Below are positions 17,466 to 26,724 of a stretch of DNA of 64,000 bases, piece by piece. A program made the translations under genes and the position numbers. Each line of letters begins with the position of its first letter. Position 1 is the first letter of the stretch. Origin of the DNA: Verrucomicrobiota bacterium (GTDB lineage Bacteria > Verrucomicrobiota > Verrucomicrobiia > Opitutales > Intestinicryptomonadaceae); contig JAEXGH010000017.1 of assembly GCA_023450935.1 (NCBI GenBank), forward strand, positions 16,493-80,492. The letters run 5' to 3'. The notes under the pieces are model-generated. The model did no database searches. It was not told the origin of the DNA and worked only from the letters and a program-made list of their open reading frames with translations.

Positions 17466-18506
17466 ATGGATTCAATGATTGGCATTATGATTTTCGCTCT
17501 CGCGGGGTTTTCGTCGGCGGCGTTCTACACTCCGCTGAAATACGTCAAGTGGAAGTGGGAGGTTATGTGGATTTTCTATTCGCTGTTTGCGTGTCTGGCG
17601 GCCCCGATGGTTATCGCGACCCTTGCAATGCCCGACTGCTGGACGGCAATCGGACGCGTGGAATTCGACGTCATCGCAAAAACGTTCATCTTCGGCGCGC
17701 TGTGGGGAGTGGGCGGACTCACGTTCGGGCTTTCCATGCGCTACTTGGGAATCGGCTTAGGCACGGCGGTTGCGCTCGGTTTCTGCGCGCTTGTGGGAAC
17801 GCTGAGCACGCCCGTTCTCAACGGGACGTTCTCGGAAATAGTGTCCACGCGCGACGGGCTTTTGAAGCTTGTTGGCGTTTTCGTATGCGCGCTCGGCATT
17901 GCCGTAAACGGCGTTGCGGGAATTATGAAGGAGCGCGATACCTCTTCGGCAGCCGACGGCAGCGGGGAATTCAGTTTGGCGAAGGGCTTTTTGGTTGCCG
18001 TAGTTGCGGGTTCGCTTAGCGCGTGCATGTCGATTTCGATGGGCTGCGGCGCGCCCATTGCAGATAGGGCATTCGAAATGGCGATTGCCGCGGGAGCGGA
18101 TAAATCGACTTCGGAACTTTTCAAAAACAGCCCCATTTTGATTGTTACTTTGTTGGGCGGTTTCCTGACAAACTTTTTGTGGTGTCTGTTTCTCTCGTTC
18201 AAAAACAAAACAATTAAGTGTTTCGGCGAATTCAGCGCGGCGGGCAATTTTGCGTTTGTTGTTTTGTGCGCGCTGGGCGGCTTGCTGTGGTATTGCCAGT
18301 TCTTCCTCTACGGAATGGGAATGACGAAGCTCGATCCGAGCTACGCGTTTACAAGCTGGGCAATCCTTATGGCGTTCATCATAGTCTTTGCGGGTGCGAT
18401 AGGTCTGATAATCGGCGAGTGGCGCGGAACAACGCCGCTTACAAAGTCGGTTTTGGTTCTGGGAATGCTCGTCCTTGCGGCGTCAACGTTCGTGATGTCG
18501 ATGTAG
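17466..18506 (+). CDS. rhaT: L-rhamnose/proton symporter
   Basis: 346 aa with about ten hydrophobic segments, matching RhaT of the drug/metabolite transporter superfamily. Recognisable parts are the N-terminal FSSAAFYTPLKYVKWKWEVMW, LWGVGGLTFGLSMRYLG, and a C-terminal block with WYCQFFLYGMGMTKL. Inner membrane. A good ribosome binding site (AAAGGAA) precedes the ATG. Its position after rhaA supports L-rhamnose as substrate. Confidence 0.93.
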   Translation: MDSMIGIMIFALAGFSSAAFYTPLKYVKWKWEVMWIFYSLFACLAAPMVIATLAMPDCWTAIGRVEFDVIAKTFIFGALWGVGGLTFGLSMRYLGIGLGTAVALGFCALVGTLSTPVLNGTFSEIVSTRDGLLKLVGVFVCALGIAVNGVAGIMKERDTSSAADGSGEFSLAKGFLVAVVAGSLSACMSISMGCGAPIADRAFEMAIAAGADKSTSELFKNSPILIVTLLGGFLTNFLWCLFLSFKNKTIKCFGEFSAAGNFAFVVLCALGGLLWYCQFFLYGMGMTKLDPSYAFTSWAILMAFIIVFAGAIGLIIGEWRGTTPLTKSVLVLGMLVLAASTFVMSM

Positions 18507-18618
18507 CATATTTCGCGCGCCGCGTGCGCGGTGCGTGTGCGGCGGTTTGTTTGGGCGCGTTTTTATTTGCAAAAGCGCGCCTTTTCTTTTTTAGTGGTGT
18601 CAATTTTACGGTATTTCA

Positions 18619-20358
18619 ATGAGACGTTTTCTCTACACGCTTCCGCTTTTTTTGTCGGCTTTCACTGCGGCGTTCTCCGCGGAGCAAAAGTCGGCGCAAA
18701 CATTTGTAAATGTCGATGCCGACGCCGATTTTCTCTATTTGCCGATCGATTCCGCCGCGCCGTATAGACAGGTGAAAATTGCCGACGCCGCGGGAAAAAC
18801 GCTTTTCTTCGAGCCCGTTATGCTGGCGGAAGGCAAGGGGAAGTGGTATGCCCCCGTTGACGTGTCGGCGGCGCGCGGGCAGAAACTCGAAGTTTCGTAT
18901 CCGAACAGGGATATGAAGGGAACCCCCACAATCCTTACAAGCGACAGCCTTTTTCTGCGCGATTATTCCGCGGACGAAAACAGGCCGAAATTCCACCTCG
19001 CCGCCTCAGACGGACTTTTGGGCGCATTCGGCGGTTTGTTCACTTTCAACGGAGAGTATTGCGCCTATGTTTTGTCGAACCCGAAGTCGCTCGGGTTCGA
19101 CGGCACGTTCGGGTTGTCGCTTTTTAAAAGCCGCGATTTGCTCAACTGGCGGCGTATAGACGCCCCCGCGCTTCTCAAAAGCAAAATAACGCGGCCGTCT
19201 TCGGTCTGCGTTGATGTCGAAAACAGAAGCGGTATTTTTTCGAAGGGCGGAATACTTATTGCTTCCGCAAATTCCGAAGGCGTTTTTCTGGCTTATTCCG
19301 AAAATCTGACCGACATCGGGTATGTAAATTCGGGCTCGCCCATAATAAAAGGCGACGGAGGCGCGCCGTTTATTTTCTTCAACAAAGACGCGTCTTTGTG
19401 GACGATTCTCCGCGTAGAGACAGAGGGCGGTTCGGGCGGAACATTGATTGCTTTCTATGCGTCGAAGGATTTGAAAAAGTGGACGCTGACCGACAGAATT
19501 CCCAACCCGAGCGGCGCGACAGCCGTTTCGATGGCGAAAATGTGGCGCGAGGGCGGCGCAGAACCCGACGCCAAGTGGGTGCTGCTTTCGGGCAACGGCT
19601 CATACGTTGTGGGCGAATTCGACGGACAGAAGTTCAAAACGCTTTCGGCAAAACGCCTGAACATTTTTGCGGGAACTGTCCGCTTTGCCCAGTTCTGGGC
19701 GGCCTCCGACTCGTCGGTTATGGCGAGCGCGATTATCCCGCAGCCCATAAAACTCGCCTACGCGCTCGATTTGCGTTTTATGAATTGCGCGAGCATTCCG
19801 TGGAAATTGTCGCTCGTGCGCGTTGTCGGCGGTGAATACCAGCTTCGGGCGTCGCTTCCCGAACCGTTTATGGAACACATAGGCATCGGCGAGCGTGTAG
19901 CCGATGGAATGGGTTTTGCCTCCAATACGTTTACGCTGCCGAACGCCTACGGGAATTTCTGTATGTTTGACGGCTCGTTCGACATCACAAAGGAAACGGG
20001 TTGCGTTTCGGTGGAAATAGGTGCGGGCGTTTTTTCATACAACGTCGCCTCAAAGCTTTTCGGTTTGGCGCGTTTACGCGTTGACTACGGGTTGTGGACA
20101 ATGCCGCTTTGCCGCGATTCGGGGCGGTTGGCGTTCAAGGCGTTCGTGGATTCATATAGCGCGGAAGTCCTTTGGGGAACGGGCGACTGCGTTGTGATGT
20201 TCGGAGACACGTTTTTCGGAGAGCTTCAGCCCGTCAAAGTGGGCGGCGCGGGCGAAGTGGAATTCGACGGGCTTGTTAAGTATCCTGTCTTTCGCTCCAA
20301 AATAAAGGACTTGCGCCGAGCCGCCGACGAAATTTACAAGCTCAAATACGGGAAATAG
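18619..20358 (+). CDS. Secreted GH32-like five-bladed propeller protein, atypical active site
   Basis: 579 aa with a signal peptide. After an N-terminal beta domain (about 25-115), residues about 130-400 show propeller features of GH32/GH68-type enzymes (GGLFTFNGEYCAYVLSNP, SRDLLNWRR, GGAPFIFFNKD, ASKDLKKWTL), and a C-terminal beta-sandwich-like domain follows. The canonical WMNDPNG nucleophile motif is replaced around LLGAFGGLFTFNGE, and no clear RDP or EC motif is seen, so catalysis by the standard mechanism is doubtful. It follows rhaT, suggesting a role in plant-glycan use. Family assignment is moderate. Confidence 0.55.
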   Translation: MRRFLYTLPLFLSAFTAAFSAEQKSAQTFVNVDADADFLYLPIDSAAPYRQVKIADAAGKTLFFEPVMLAEGKGKWYAPVDVSAARGQKLEVSYPNRDMKGTPTILTSDSLFLRDYSADENRPKFHLAASDGLLGAFGGLFTFNGEYCAYVLSNPKSLGFDGTFGLSLFKSRDLLNWRRIDAPALLKSKITRPSSVCVDVENRSGIFSKGGILIASANSEGVFLAYSENLTDIGYVNSGSPIIKGDGGAPFIFFNKDASLWTILRVETEGGSGGTLIAFYASKDLKKWTLTDRIPNPSGATAVSMAKMWREGGAEPDAKWVLLSGNGSYVVGEFDGQKFKTLSAKRLNIFAGTVRFAQFWAASDSSVMASAIIPQPIKLAYALDLRFMNCASIPWKLSLVRVVGGEYQLRASLPEPFMEHIGIGERVADGMGFASNTFTLPNAYGNFCMFDGSFDITKETGCVSVEIGAGVFSYNVASKLFGLARLRVDYGLWTMPLCRDSGRLAFKAFVDSYSAEVLWGTGDCVVMFGDTFFGELQPVKVGGAGEVEFDGLVKYPVFRSKIKDLRRAADEIYKLKYGK

Positions 20359-20360
20359 CT

Positions 20361-21134
20361 ATGTTCTTTCAGATTTTGGAGAGTTCCAGCTCGGGCAATT
20401 GCTCGTTTCTTGAATGCGACGGCGTCCGTATTTTAATAGACGCCGGAATAGGCATCAGGAAAATCAGTTCCTTCTTGGAAAAAAGGTCGTTGGGGTTGTC
20501 CGATTTGGACGCCGTCTTTGTTACGCACGAGCATATCGACCATTTTAAATCGCTGCGCTGTTTTGCGGGGGCGGGCGTCAAAATTTTCGCGAACCGCCCG
20601 ACCGCCGAGGGCGTCCAATACAAGGATTCCGAAACAAGACGGCTCGACTGGCATTTATTCGAAACGGGATCGAGTTTCGATTTCTACGGCGTAGGAGTCT
20701 CCTCTTTCTCAATTCCCCACGACACCAGCGACCCTGTCGGCTTCACTTTCTCTTTCGGCGGCGAAAATCTCGTTTACGCAACCGATTTTGGCAAGGTTAC
20801 GCTTTCAGTAAAAGATGTCATTTCGCGCGCCGACGTTCTGGTTCTCGAAAGCAACTACTGCCCGCGCATGCTCGACAACTCAAACAGGCCGTTTTCGCTG
20901 AAATCGCGCATCAAAAGCTCATACGGGCACCTTTCGAATTCCGACGCAATCTCCGTTCTGCGCGGGTTGACCGGGCGCGTAAAAAAGGTCTATTTGTCCC
21001 ATATTTCCAAACAGTGCAACAGCCCAGAACACATAGCCGAACTGCTATCCCAAAGCGATATTTCACGCGAAACTCTCGAAAAGATTGAGATTGTTTCGCC
21101 ATTTGCAAAACCGAGCACGCCGTTCGAGCTTTAA
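20361..21134 (+). CDS. MBL-fold metallo-hydrolase (WalJ/YycJ type)
   Basis: 257 aa. SSSSGNCSFLECDGVRILIDAG is followed by THEHIDHF (the HxHxDH dinuclear metal motif, about residues 54-60), then SIPHDTSDPVGFTF, YATDFGK and VLESNY, in the order of the YycJ-like beta-lactamase-fold family, whose members are linked to DNA or cell-wall processes. It starts two bases after the previous stop, so it is cotranscribed with the GH32-like gene. The terminator at 21188 ends the unit. Confidence 0.85.
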   Translation: MFFQILESSSSGNCSFLECDGVRILIDAGIGIRKISSFLEKRSLGLSDLDAVFVTHEHIDHFKSLRCFAGAGVKIFANRPTAEGVQYKDSETRRLDWHLFETGSSFDFYGVGVSSFSIPHDTSDPVGFTFSFGGENLVYATDFGKVTLSVKDVISRADVLVLESNYCPRMLDNSNRPFSLKSRIKSSYGHLSNSDAISVLRGLTGRVKKVYLSHISKQCNSPEHIAELLSQSDISRETLEKIEIVSPFAKPSTPFEL

Positions 21135-21187
21135 CCAGCCGTTTGTTTTTTTATCCCGTCCCTCGTCCCAGTTTACGGGCACAAAAA

Positions 21188-21217
21188 AACCGAGCCTTTT
21201 CAGGCTCGGTCTTTTTT
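21188..21217. terminator. Bidirectional terminator between convergent genes
   Basis: AAACCGAGCC-ttttca-GGCTCGGT followed by CTTTTTT, with an A-run on the left, between the metallo-hydrolase (plus) and the porin-like gene (minus). Confidence 0.9.
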
Positions 21218-21229
21218 ACATCTAACAAA

Positions 21230-22414
21230 TTAGTATCTCAACATCGCATTGAGCGAAACCAAGTGTTGATTGTAGCAGCCCCAAGAGTAGGACGAATCGT
21301 TGTTGAGGTAGTTGTAATTCACGCCGAAGGAAACGAACTTGTTCGGGACGTATGTAACGCCGAGGCGCGTCCAGATTGTTTTGTCCTTTCTGCTGGTGAA
21401 TTCATACTTCGAATCCGTGTATGCGAACGAAGCCGTTCCGTATACCTTCGGGTTGAAGTAGTAGTTCATGCCGATTTCGCCGCCCGTGTTGACGATGGAG
21501 TCGCGCGTTGCGGAGTTGCCGAAATCTCTATTGAACTTGGCGTAAACACCCATCTTTTCCGACACTTCGTAGCCGAGCGTGATGTGCGTTGCAAACGACC
21601 ATTGGTCGCCCGAATCGATACCGTCAACGTCGCGGTTTTGTGCGCCGAGGTAGAGTTCGCAAGTGAGCTTCGGGGCAATTTCGCCGAGAACTGTAACGCC
21701 GATGAAGTGGTCGTCTCTTTCTTTACCCCAGAGAGCGTAGGAGCTCGGGCCGCTGTAGTATTCCGTATTGCGGTATTGGTAGGAGAGACCCGCCGAGATT
21801 TTCTGCGTGACTCTATAGTAAACGCTGACCGGAACGGAATAGACGTTGTAGGAAGAATAAATGTCGTCCCACTTCTGACCGAAGGAGTTCGTGCTTGTGT
21901 ATTCAATCTGCGTCCACTTGAAGCCGAGTGTCGCAAAAACCTTCTCGGTGAAGTCGTATTCGCCGTTGAAGCCCGCCGCCCAGTTGTTGAAGTTTACAAG
22001 CTGGCCTTGGTCGCGCGCGGCAATCAAAGTATCGGTAGTGTTCTGGCGGTTCTGGTCGAACGCGAAGAACGCTGAAACCTTCCAGTTTGCCTCAACATAC
22101 GAGGCGTTGGCCGCCAAGTGCGCCAAATTGCAGTCAAATTCACCATGCGAAGCGTATTTTGTAAAGTCTTCGTAAGCCTTGAGGTTGGCCTTGAACTTGC
22201 TCGAGCGACCGTAGTCAACTTCGCCACCGAGACGGATTGTGCCGGAGACGTCGTCGATTTTCTTGTCAGACGCGTAGGTAATGTTCGAATTATAATTCAT
22301 AAGAACCGCGCCCTTGAAGAAGATGTCCATCTGATCTCCCACGGTAACCAAAGGCGCCGAGTTCGCTGCGGCAGCAAAGGCCGCTATCAACGATGTTATT
22401 ACTATTTTTTTCAT
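21230..22414 (-). CDS. Outer-membrane beta-barrel (porin-like) protein
   Basis: 394 aa with a signal peptide (MKKIVITSLIAAFAAAANSA). The mature protein is a string of alternating amphipathic strands rich in aromatic and small polar residues, ending LNAMLRY; a terminal aromatic residue is the usual barrel-assembly signal. A 16- to 18-strand barrel is plausible. No selectivity can be assigned. The upstream gap to 22599 is AT-rich, consistent with a strong promoter for an abundant porin. Confidence 0.75.
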   Translation of the reverse strand: MKKIVITSLIAAFAAAANSAPLVTVGDQMDIFFKGAVLMNYNSNITYASDKKIDDVSGTIRLGGEVDYGRSSKFKANLKAYEDFTKYASHGEFDCNLAHLAANASYVEANWKVSAFFAFDQNRQNTTDTLIAARDQGQLVNFNNWAAGFNGEYDFTEKVFATLGFKWTQIEYTSTNSFGQKWDDIYSSYNVYSVPVSVYYRVTQKISAGLSYQYRNTEYYSGPSSYALWGKERDDHFIGVTVLGEIAPKLTCELYLGAQNRDVDGIDSGDQWSFATHITLGYEVSEKMGVYAKFNRDFGNSATRDSIVNTGGEIGMNYYFNPKVYGTASFAYTDSKYEFTSRKDKTIWTRLGVTYVPNKFVSFGVNYNYLNNDSSYSWGCYNQHLVSLNAMLRY

Positions 22415-22598
22415 AATTTGTTATTTGTTTGAAAAACGGTTAGAGATTAAACTTCTAAACTTGATGCTAATCTCGTAAAAAATCTTATGTAAGTCAACAC
22501 TTTTTTCTCTTTTTATTATTGTTTGTTGTTTTACTTTTATCTTGAAATACTTTTGGGCGGACGTATAAATTTGTGCGTTTAAAGTTCGTATATTTTTT

Positions 22599-24296
22599 AT
22601 GAAAGAAGTTGCTCCCCAAAATTCCACCCGACCGATATTTTTCGGAATGGCGTGCAGAAAACTCACTGCCGACAACCGCTGGACAATCGAAATAGTATGG
22701 AGCAGGGTGGGGTTGCTCGCGCTGCTGGGTATGGCGGCGGCGTATTTGGCGTTGTCGTTCGTGGTATACTGCATTTTTAAATACGTCAGAAACTACGACG
22801 AAATGTCTTTCTCCGACGCCGTAACCGCCATTGTCAACAGAAAAGCACTCACCGAAAAATTCGGAGACTACAACATCCGGCAGTCGAAAAAATTTATGTC
22901 GGAGGGAAAATTCCGCGAGGCGTATATGAGTCTTGTCTCGGGCACGTCGCGTTCGCCCAAAAATCTCGAGGGAAGGCTTATTCTTGCCGAGTTCTATTCG
23001 GCGTTGTTCAAACGTCCCGACAGGGCCATCGAAACCCTCGAACGCAGCCTATCCTACGCGCTCGACAACATCCAGTATGTCAGAATGTATATGAAGCTTC
23101 TCATGGACCAGACAGAGGACGCCCGCGCGGTTAAAGTTGGCGAAAAAATACTCGCCTCCGGAACGAAAAACAAGGAGGTAGAATTGTATATTGCCATGTG
23201 TATGTCCACAATTTACGCCTACCACGGCAACTACAAGAAGTCGCACGAATACATCTATAAATACGGACTTGAAAAATCGCTCCCCGGAATTTTGCGTCTT
23301 TCCAAAAACGAATGGGAATTGGGCAACCGCGACGCCGCCATAAAGGTTTTGGCCGACAACATTTCGTTCCCCCAAAACAGGGAGGCAATTTACGAGCTTC
23401 TTGTAAACTACTATGTCGCCATGAAGGATTTTTCAACCGCCCGCCAGTATTCGATGCTGCGTTCGCTCGAAAATCCGTTTTCCACCGAACAGCGAATGGA
23501 GTATTTGACGCTGCTTAAGCACAGCGGAGACGAAGACGGTGTCAGGCGCGACATGGAGCTTTTCTACAACAACTATCAGGACGACAACAAAAGCATGCTC
23601 TACTTGGCGAACTTCGCCGCAGACGTCGGCGACCTGCCTTTTATGCGCAGAATCTACGATTTGGCAATCCGTAAAAACTTCCCGATAGCCCCCTACTGTC
23701 TGCTTCTGCTTGAAACAACAATCGCGCAGGGCGACTACAAAGCCGCCGTGTATTTTGTCGAGGAAATAATGAAAACAAAGCCACGTTGGCGTGAGCAGCA
23801 CGAAGACGTTATTTTATGTCTGCGCGCCGTTGCGTATTACGCCGTAGGCAACAACAACATGTCGGACATTTTAATCAACGACATTATAAAGCGCAACACC
23901 ATTCCCTCCAAGGTAATGGTTGCAACCGCCAGAATGTATGACAGGCTCGGCGCGACGGCGGTGTCGCTGCGGATTCTCGAACGCGCCGCGGAGTTGTATC
24001 CGCGCCACCAGCTGGTCTTGACCCGTCTGATTCAAAGCGAACTGAAAATCGGCATGTCGGGCAACCTGCACAAGCACGTTGCAAAGCTCCTGCAAATGCG
24101 CCGCCCCCCGCGCGAGCTAATTGCCGACGCCCGCGTGAATCTCTGCAGCGACCGTTTCATTTTCGCCTCGGACCGCGACGAAATCATCAAGGAAATCGAC
24201 GACCTCATGACTTCCAACGAAGGCGCGGTCTTCTCTTCAGGCAATGACGTTGTAGACAAAGAACGCATAACTGACGGCGGCGGTTTAAATTTCTAA
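22599..24296 (+). CDS. Membrane-anchored TPR-repeat protein
   Basis: 565 aa. One transmembrane helix near residues 38-65 (LLALLGMAAAYLALSFVVYC) is preceded by a short cytoplasmic N-terminus. The remainder is alpha-helical with tetratricopeptide-like pairs (for example AYMSLVSGTSRSPKNLEGRL, AAVYFVEEIMKTKPRW). There is no catalytic motif. TPR proteins scaffold complexes, but partners are unknown. It is monocistronic and divergent from the porin-like gene. Confidence 0.7.
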   Translation: MKEVAPQNSTRPIFFGMACRKLTADNRWTIEIVWSRVGLLALLGMAAAYLALSFVVYCIFKYVRNYDEMSFSDAVTAIVNRKALTEKFGDYNIRQSKKFMSEGKFREAYMSLVSGTSRSPKNLEGRLILAEFYSALFKRPDRAIETLERSLSYALDNIQYVRMYMKLLMDQTEDARAVKVGEKILASGTKNKEVELYIAMCMSTIYAYHGNYKKSHEYIYKYGLEKSLPGILRLSKNEWELGNRDAAIKVLADNISFPQNREAIYELLVNYYVAMKDFSTARQYSMLRSLENPFSTEQRMEYLTLLKHSGDEDGVRRDMELFYNNYQDDNKSMLYLANFAADVGDLPFMRRIYDLAIRKNFPIAPYCLLLLETTIAQGDYKAAVYFVEEIMKTKPRWREQHEDVILCLRAVAYYAVGNNNMSDILINDIIKRNTIPSKVMVATARMYDRLGATAVSLRILERAAELYPRHQLVLTRLIQSELKIGMSGNLHKHVAKLLQMRRPPRELIADARVNLCSDRFIFASDRDEIIKEIDDLMTSNEGAVFSSGNDVVDKERITDGGGLNF

Positions 24297-24308
24297 GTTT
24301 TTTATTAT

Positions 24309-24419
24309 TTCGAAAGCGGCGCGGATTGCCTACGGCAATTCCGCTTTGGTTTTGGTTAAAGATTCGTTTTTTTGGTTCTTCGAAAGCGGCACGGATTGCC
24401 TACGGCAATTCCGCTTTGG
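24309..24419. repeat. Two 41 bp hairpin repeats and related inverted repeats
   Basis: Copies at 24309-24349 and 24379-24419 differ at one base. Each can fold through AAAGCGG/CCGCTTT and ATTGCC/GGCAAT. Further small hairpins, GATTGG-tttc-GCCAATC near 24500 and ATTGG-ctct-CGCCAAT near 24580, share the core. The 313-base gap 24297-24609 holds no gene, only these palindromic units, which look like REP/BIME-type elements. Confidence 0.75.
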
Positions 24420-24609
24420 CTTCGGTTTATATGTTGGTAAGGGCAAGGGGCCGGCGGAAATCAACCCAAAAACTTCAAGCAATAAAACGAAGGCAACGAT
24501 TGGTTTCGCCAATCGCTGCCCGTAAAAAACGCCGCTTTTGTAAAGAAACACTGCTTTAAGCAGCAGGCAAAGGCGCATTGGCTCTCGCCAATCGCCGCCG
24601 CTTTCGGAG

Positions 24610-25498
24610 TCATAAAATAGGCGGGAAGAGCTTGAAGCTTTTCGGACGGACTGTTTCGCCCCTGAAGGGGAATTCCTTGTTTGTGTAGTTGCAGATTGTT
24701 TGCGAGCCGTCGGAGTAGGTCGTAAGAAATACGCCTTTGGAAAGCTCCCTGTGCCCTTCGATGAATTCCCATTGCAGACGCTTTAGCGGCTGGTAGATAT
24801 CATACATTTTTTTTTACGGCAGCCATTCCGTCCCGTTTGAAGTTGCCCCAGTAGAAGGAGGGGCGTCCGCCGTATTCGACAAGCTTAAGCAGGTGCACGT
24901 CGGTGTCGTCGAGATAGCGATAGTGGGTTTTGCGCTTGAAGAATGGGTTGGTTGTGGTGTCGTAGGGCTGGCTCAGCACTATTCCGTGGTATGCTATTTG
25001 CCAGAAGGGAACCATTTCCGAAATGAGGTCGTTGCCGACGGGACGCGCGGCGGGATAGGCGGAGATATAGAGGGCGTAGTCGAGATTTTTAATATCCCAG
25101 TCGTAGCCCGATTCGGAGGTGAAGCCGCCGAACCGTTTTGCGCACTCTTCTTTGATTGTCGCGTAGGCGCGGACGGCATCTTCCCTGCTGCAATAGTGGT
25201 TCGGCGATTGGCAGATATCCGGTGGCATACAGGAAAACACGTCGATGTGGTGCATTCCGTTTACGCCCAGCGACTGTATTATATCCATATCCTCCTTTAG
25301 GCGCAATTTCACTATTTGCTTGGGGCACATTCCGTATGTCTTGCCGCCGCTCCACGCGCCGTGCCCTTTGATTTTACCTGTGCGGTCTGTTTTTATGAGG
25401 TTGTCGTCCCAGTTTTGGGCAATTCTGAAGGCGTCGGTGTAGTTTGTATGGACCGAAAATTGGTAGCCTGCGACAATCGCCTCCCCATACCGAATCAC
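24610..25498 (-). pseudogene. Truncated, frameshifted paralogue of the 46.5 kb DUF5696-like glycosidase
   Basis: The minus-strand frame from 25498 aligns with the C-terminal half of the protein at 46552-48405: GMHHIDVFSCMPPDICQSPN versus GTHHIDVLSCIMPYRCFSKT, and VPFWQIAYHGIVLSQPY versus VPFWQLVYHGIIVSNPY. At 24807-24815 a run of nine A (minus strand) shifts the frame; removing one A joins AAVKK to MYDIYQPLKRLQWEF and carries on to the natural C-terminus. About 310 N-terminal residues are absent: homology begins exactly at the end of clpX. It is non-functional as read. Confidence 0.85.
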
Positions 25499-26721
25499 AA
25501 GATATTTGAGATGGAAGATTTGTCGATAGTGACCTTTTTCTTCTTGGAGTCTGGGAGGGTATACATTATGTCGAGCATAATGCGTTCCATGATTGAGCGG
25601 AGGGCGCGCGCGCCCGTGCCCATGTCAATGGCTTTCTGGGCGATTGCCTCAATGGCGTCGTCGGAGAAGACGAGCTTTGCGCCGTCGAGGGAGAGAAGCT
25701 TTTCGTATTGGCGAATGAGCGAGTTTTTGGTGTTCTTCAAGATGTTTACCAAGTCTTCGCGCGTGAGTTCTGCGAGAGAGGAGACGACGGGCAGACGCCC
25801 GATAAATTCGGGAATGAAACCGAATTTCACTAAATCCTCCGGCTGAACGTCTGCCATAAGCTGGGCTTCGGTGAGCGTTTTGTTGTCTGAGGCAAAGCCG
25901 ACAGTCTTGCCTTCCCTTCGGCGGGCCACGATTTTGTCGAGCCCCACGAATGCGCCGCCGCAGATGAATAGAATGTTGCGGGTGTCCAGACGTATGTATT
26001 CCTGATCGGGGTGCTTTCTGCCGCCCTTCGGGGGAATGTTGCAGACGGTGCCTTCGAGTATTTTCAGCAACGCCTGCTGGACGCCCTCGCCGCCGACGTC
26101 GCGCGTTATGGAAACGTTTTCCATTTTGCGGCAGATTTTGTCGATTTCGTCGATGTAGATTATGCCGCACTGGGCTTTTTCTACGTTGAAATCGGCGGCG
26201 CGGAGCAGGTTGAGGACGAGGTTTTCAACGTCTTCGCCGACGTAGCCCGCCTCCGTTACGTTGGTGGCGTCGCCGATTGCGAAGGGAACGTTGAGCATTT
26301 TTGCGAGCGTGCGCGCCAGATACGTCTTGCCCGAGCCCGTAGGGCCAATCAGCAAGATATTGCTTTTTTCGATTTCGACGTCGCCGAATTCGCCGCCGTC
26401 CGTTTCGGGGGTTTTTAGAACCTCGGCGCGCAGGCGTTTGTAGTGGTTGTAGACGGCTACCGACAACACCTTCTTTGCGTTCTCCTGCCCGATTACGAAT
26501 TTGTCAAGCTCCGCCTTCATTTCGGAGGGCGTGCGCAGGTTGAAGTCGAGCATTTTCGCCATTTTGCGCTGCTTGTTTTCCTGCGCTTTGAGCTGGAAAT
26601 AGTTCTCGAGTGCGCCGACACATTCCTTGCATACGACCGCGCCATCGCGCCCTTCGATTAATTCGCCCACTTCCTTTGCAGAGCGTCCGCAAAAGCTGCA
26701 CCGATTGTCCTTTGCGCTCAT
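25495..26721 (-). CDS. clpX: ClpX, ATPase subunit of ClpXP protease
   Basis: 408 aa. N-terminal zinc-binding domain with CSFC and CKEC pairs, AAA+ Walker A GPTGSGKT, Walker B IIYIDEIDKI, and the family end region around GTGARALRSIMERIMLDIMY. It unfolds tagged substrates and feeds ClpP. Order on the minus strand is tig, clpP, clpX, the common arrangement. The C-terminus (SSISNIL) is slightly short, and the next sequence is the truncated glycosidase relic, so the 3' end may have been altered by the same rearrangement. Confidence 0.96.
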   Translation of the reverse strand: MSAKDNRCSFCGRSAKEVGELIEGRDGAVVCKECVGALENYFQLKAQENKQRKMAKMLDFNLRTPSEMKAELDKFVIGQENAKKVLSVAVYNHYKRLRAEVLKTPETDGGEFGDVEIEKSNILLIGPTGSGKTYLARTLAKMLNVPFAIGDATNVTEAGYVGEDVENLVLNLLRAADFNVEKAQCGIIYIDEIDKICRKMENVSITRDVGGEGVQQALLKILEGTVCNIPPKGGRKHPDQEYIRLDTRNILFICGGAFVGLDKIVARRREGKTVGFASDNKTLTEAQLMADVQPEDLVKFGFIPEFIGRLPVVSSLAELTREDLVNILKNTKNSLIRQYEKLLSLDGAKLVFSDDAIEAIAQKAIDMGTGARALRSIMERIMLDIMYTLPDSKKKKVTIDKSSISNIL

Positions 26722-26724
26722 GGT

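Noticed and set aside
21143..22075. 310-codon plus-strand frame over the porin-like gene
   Set aside because: Shadow of the beta-barrel gene; it also runs through a terminator.
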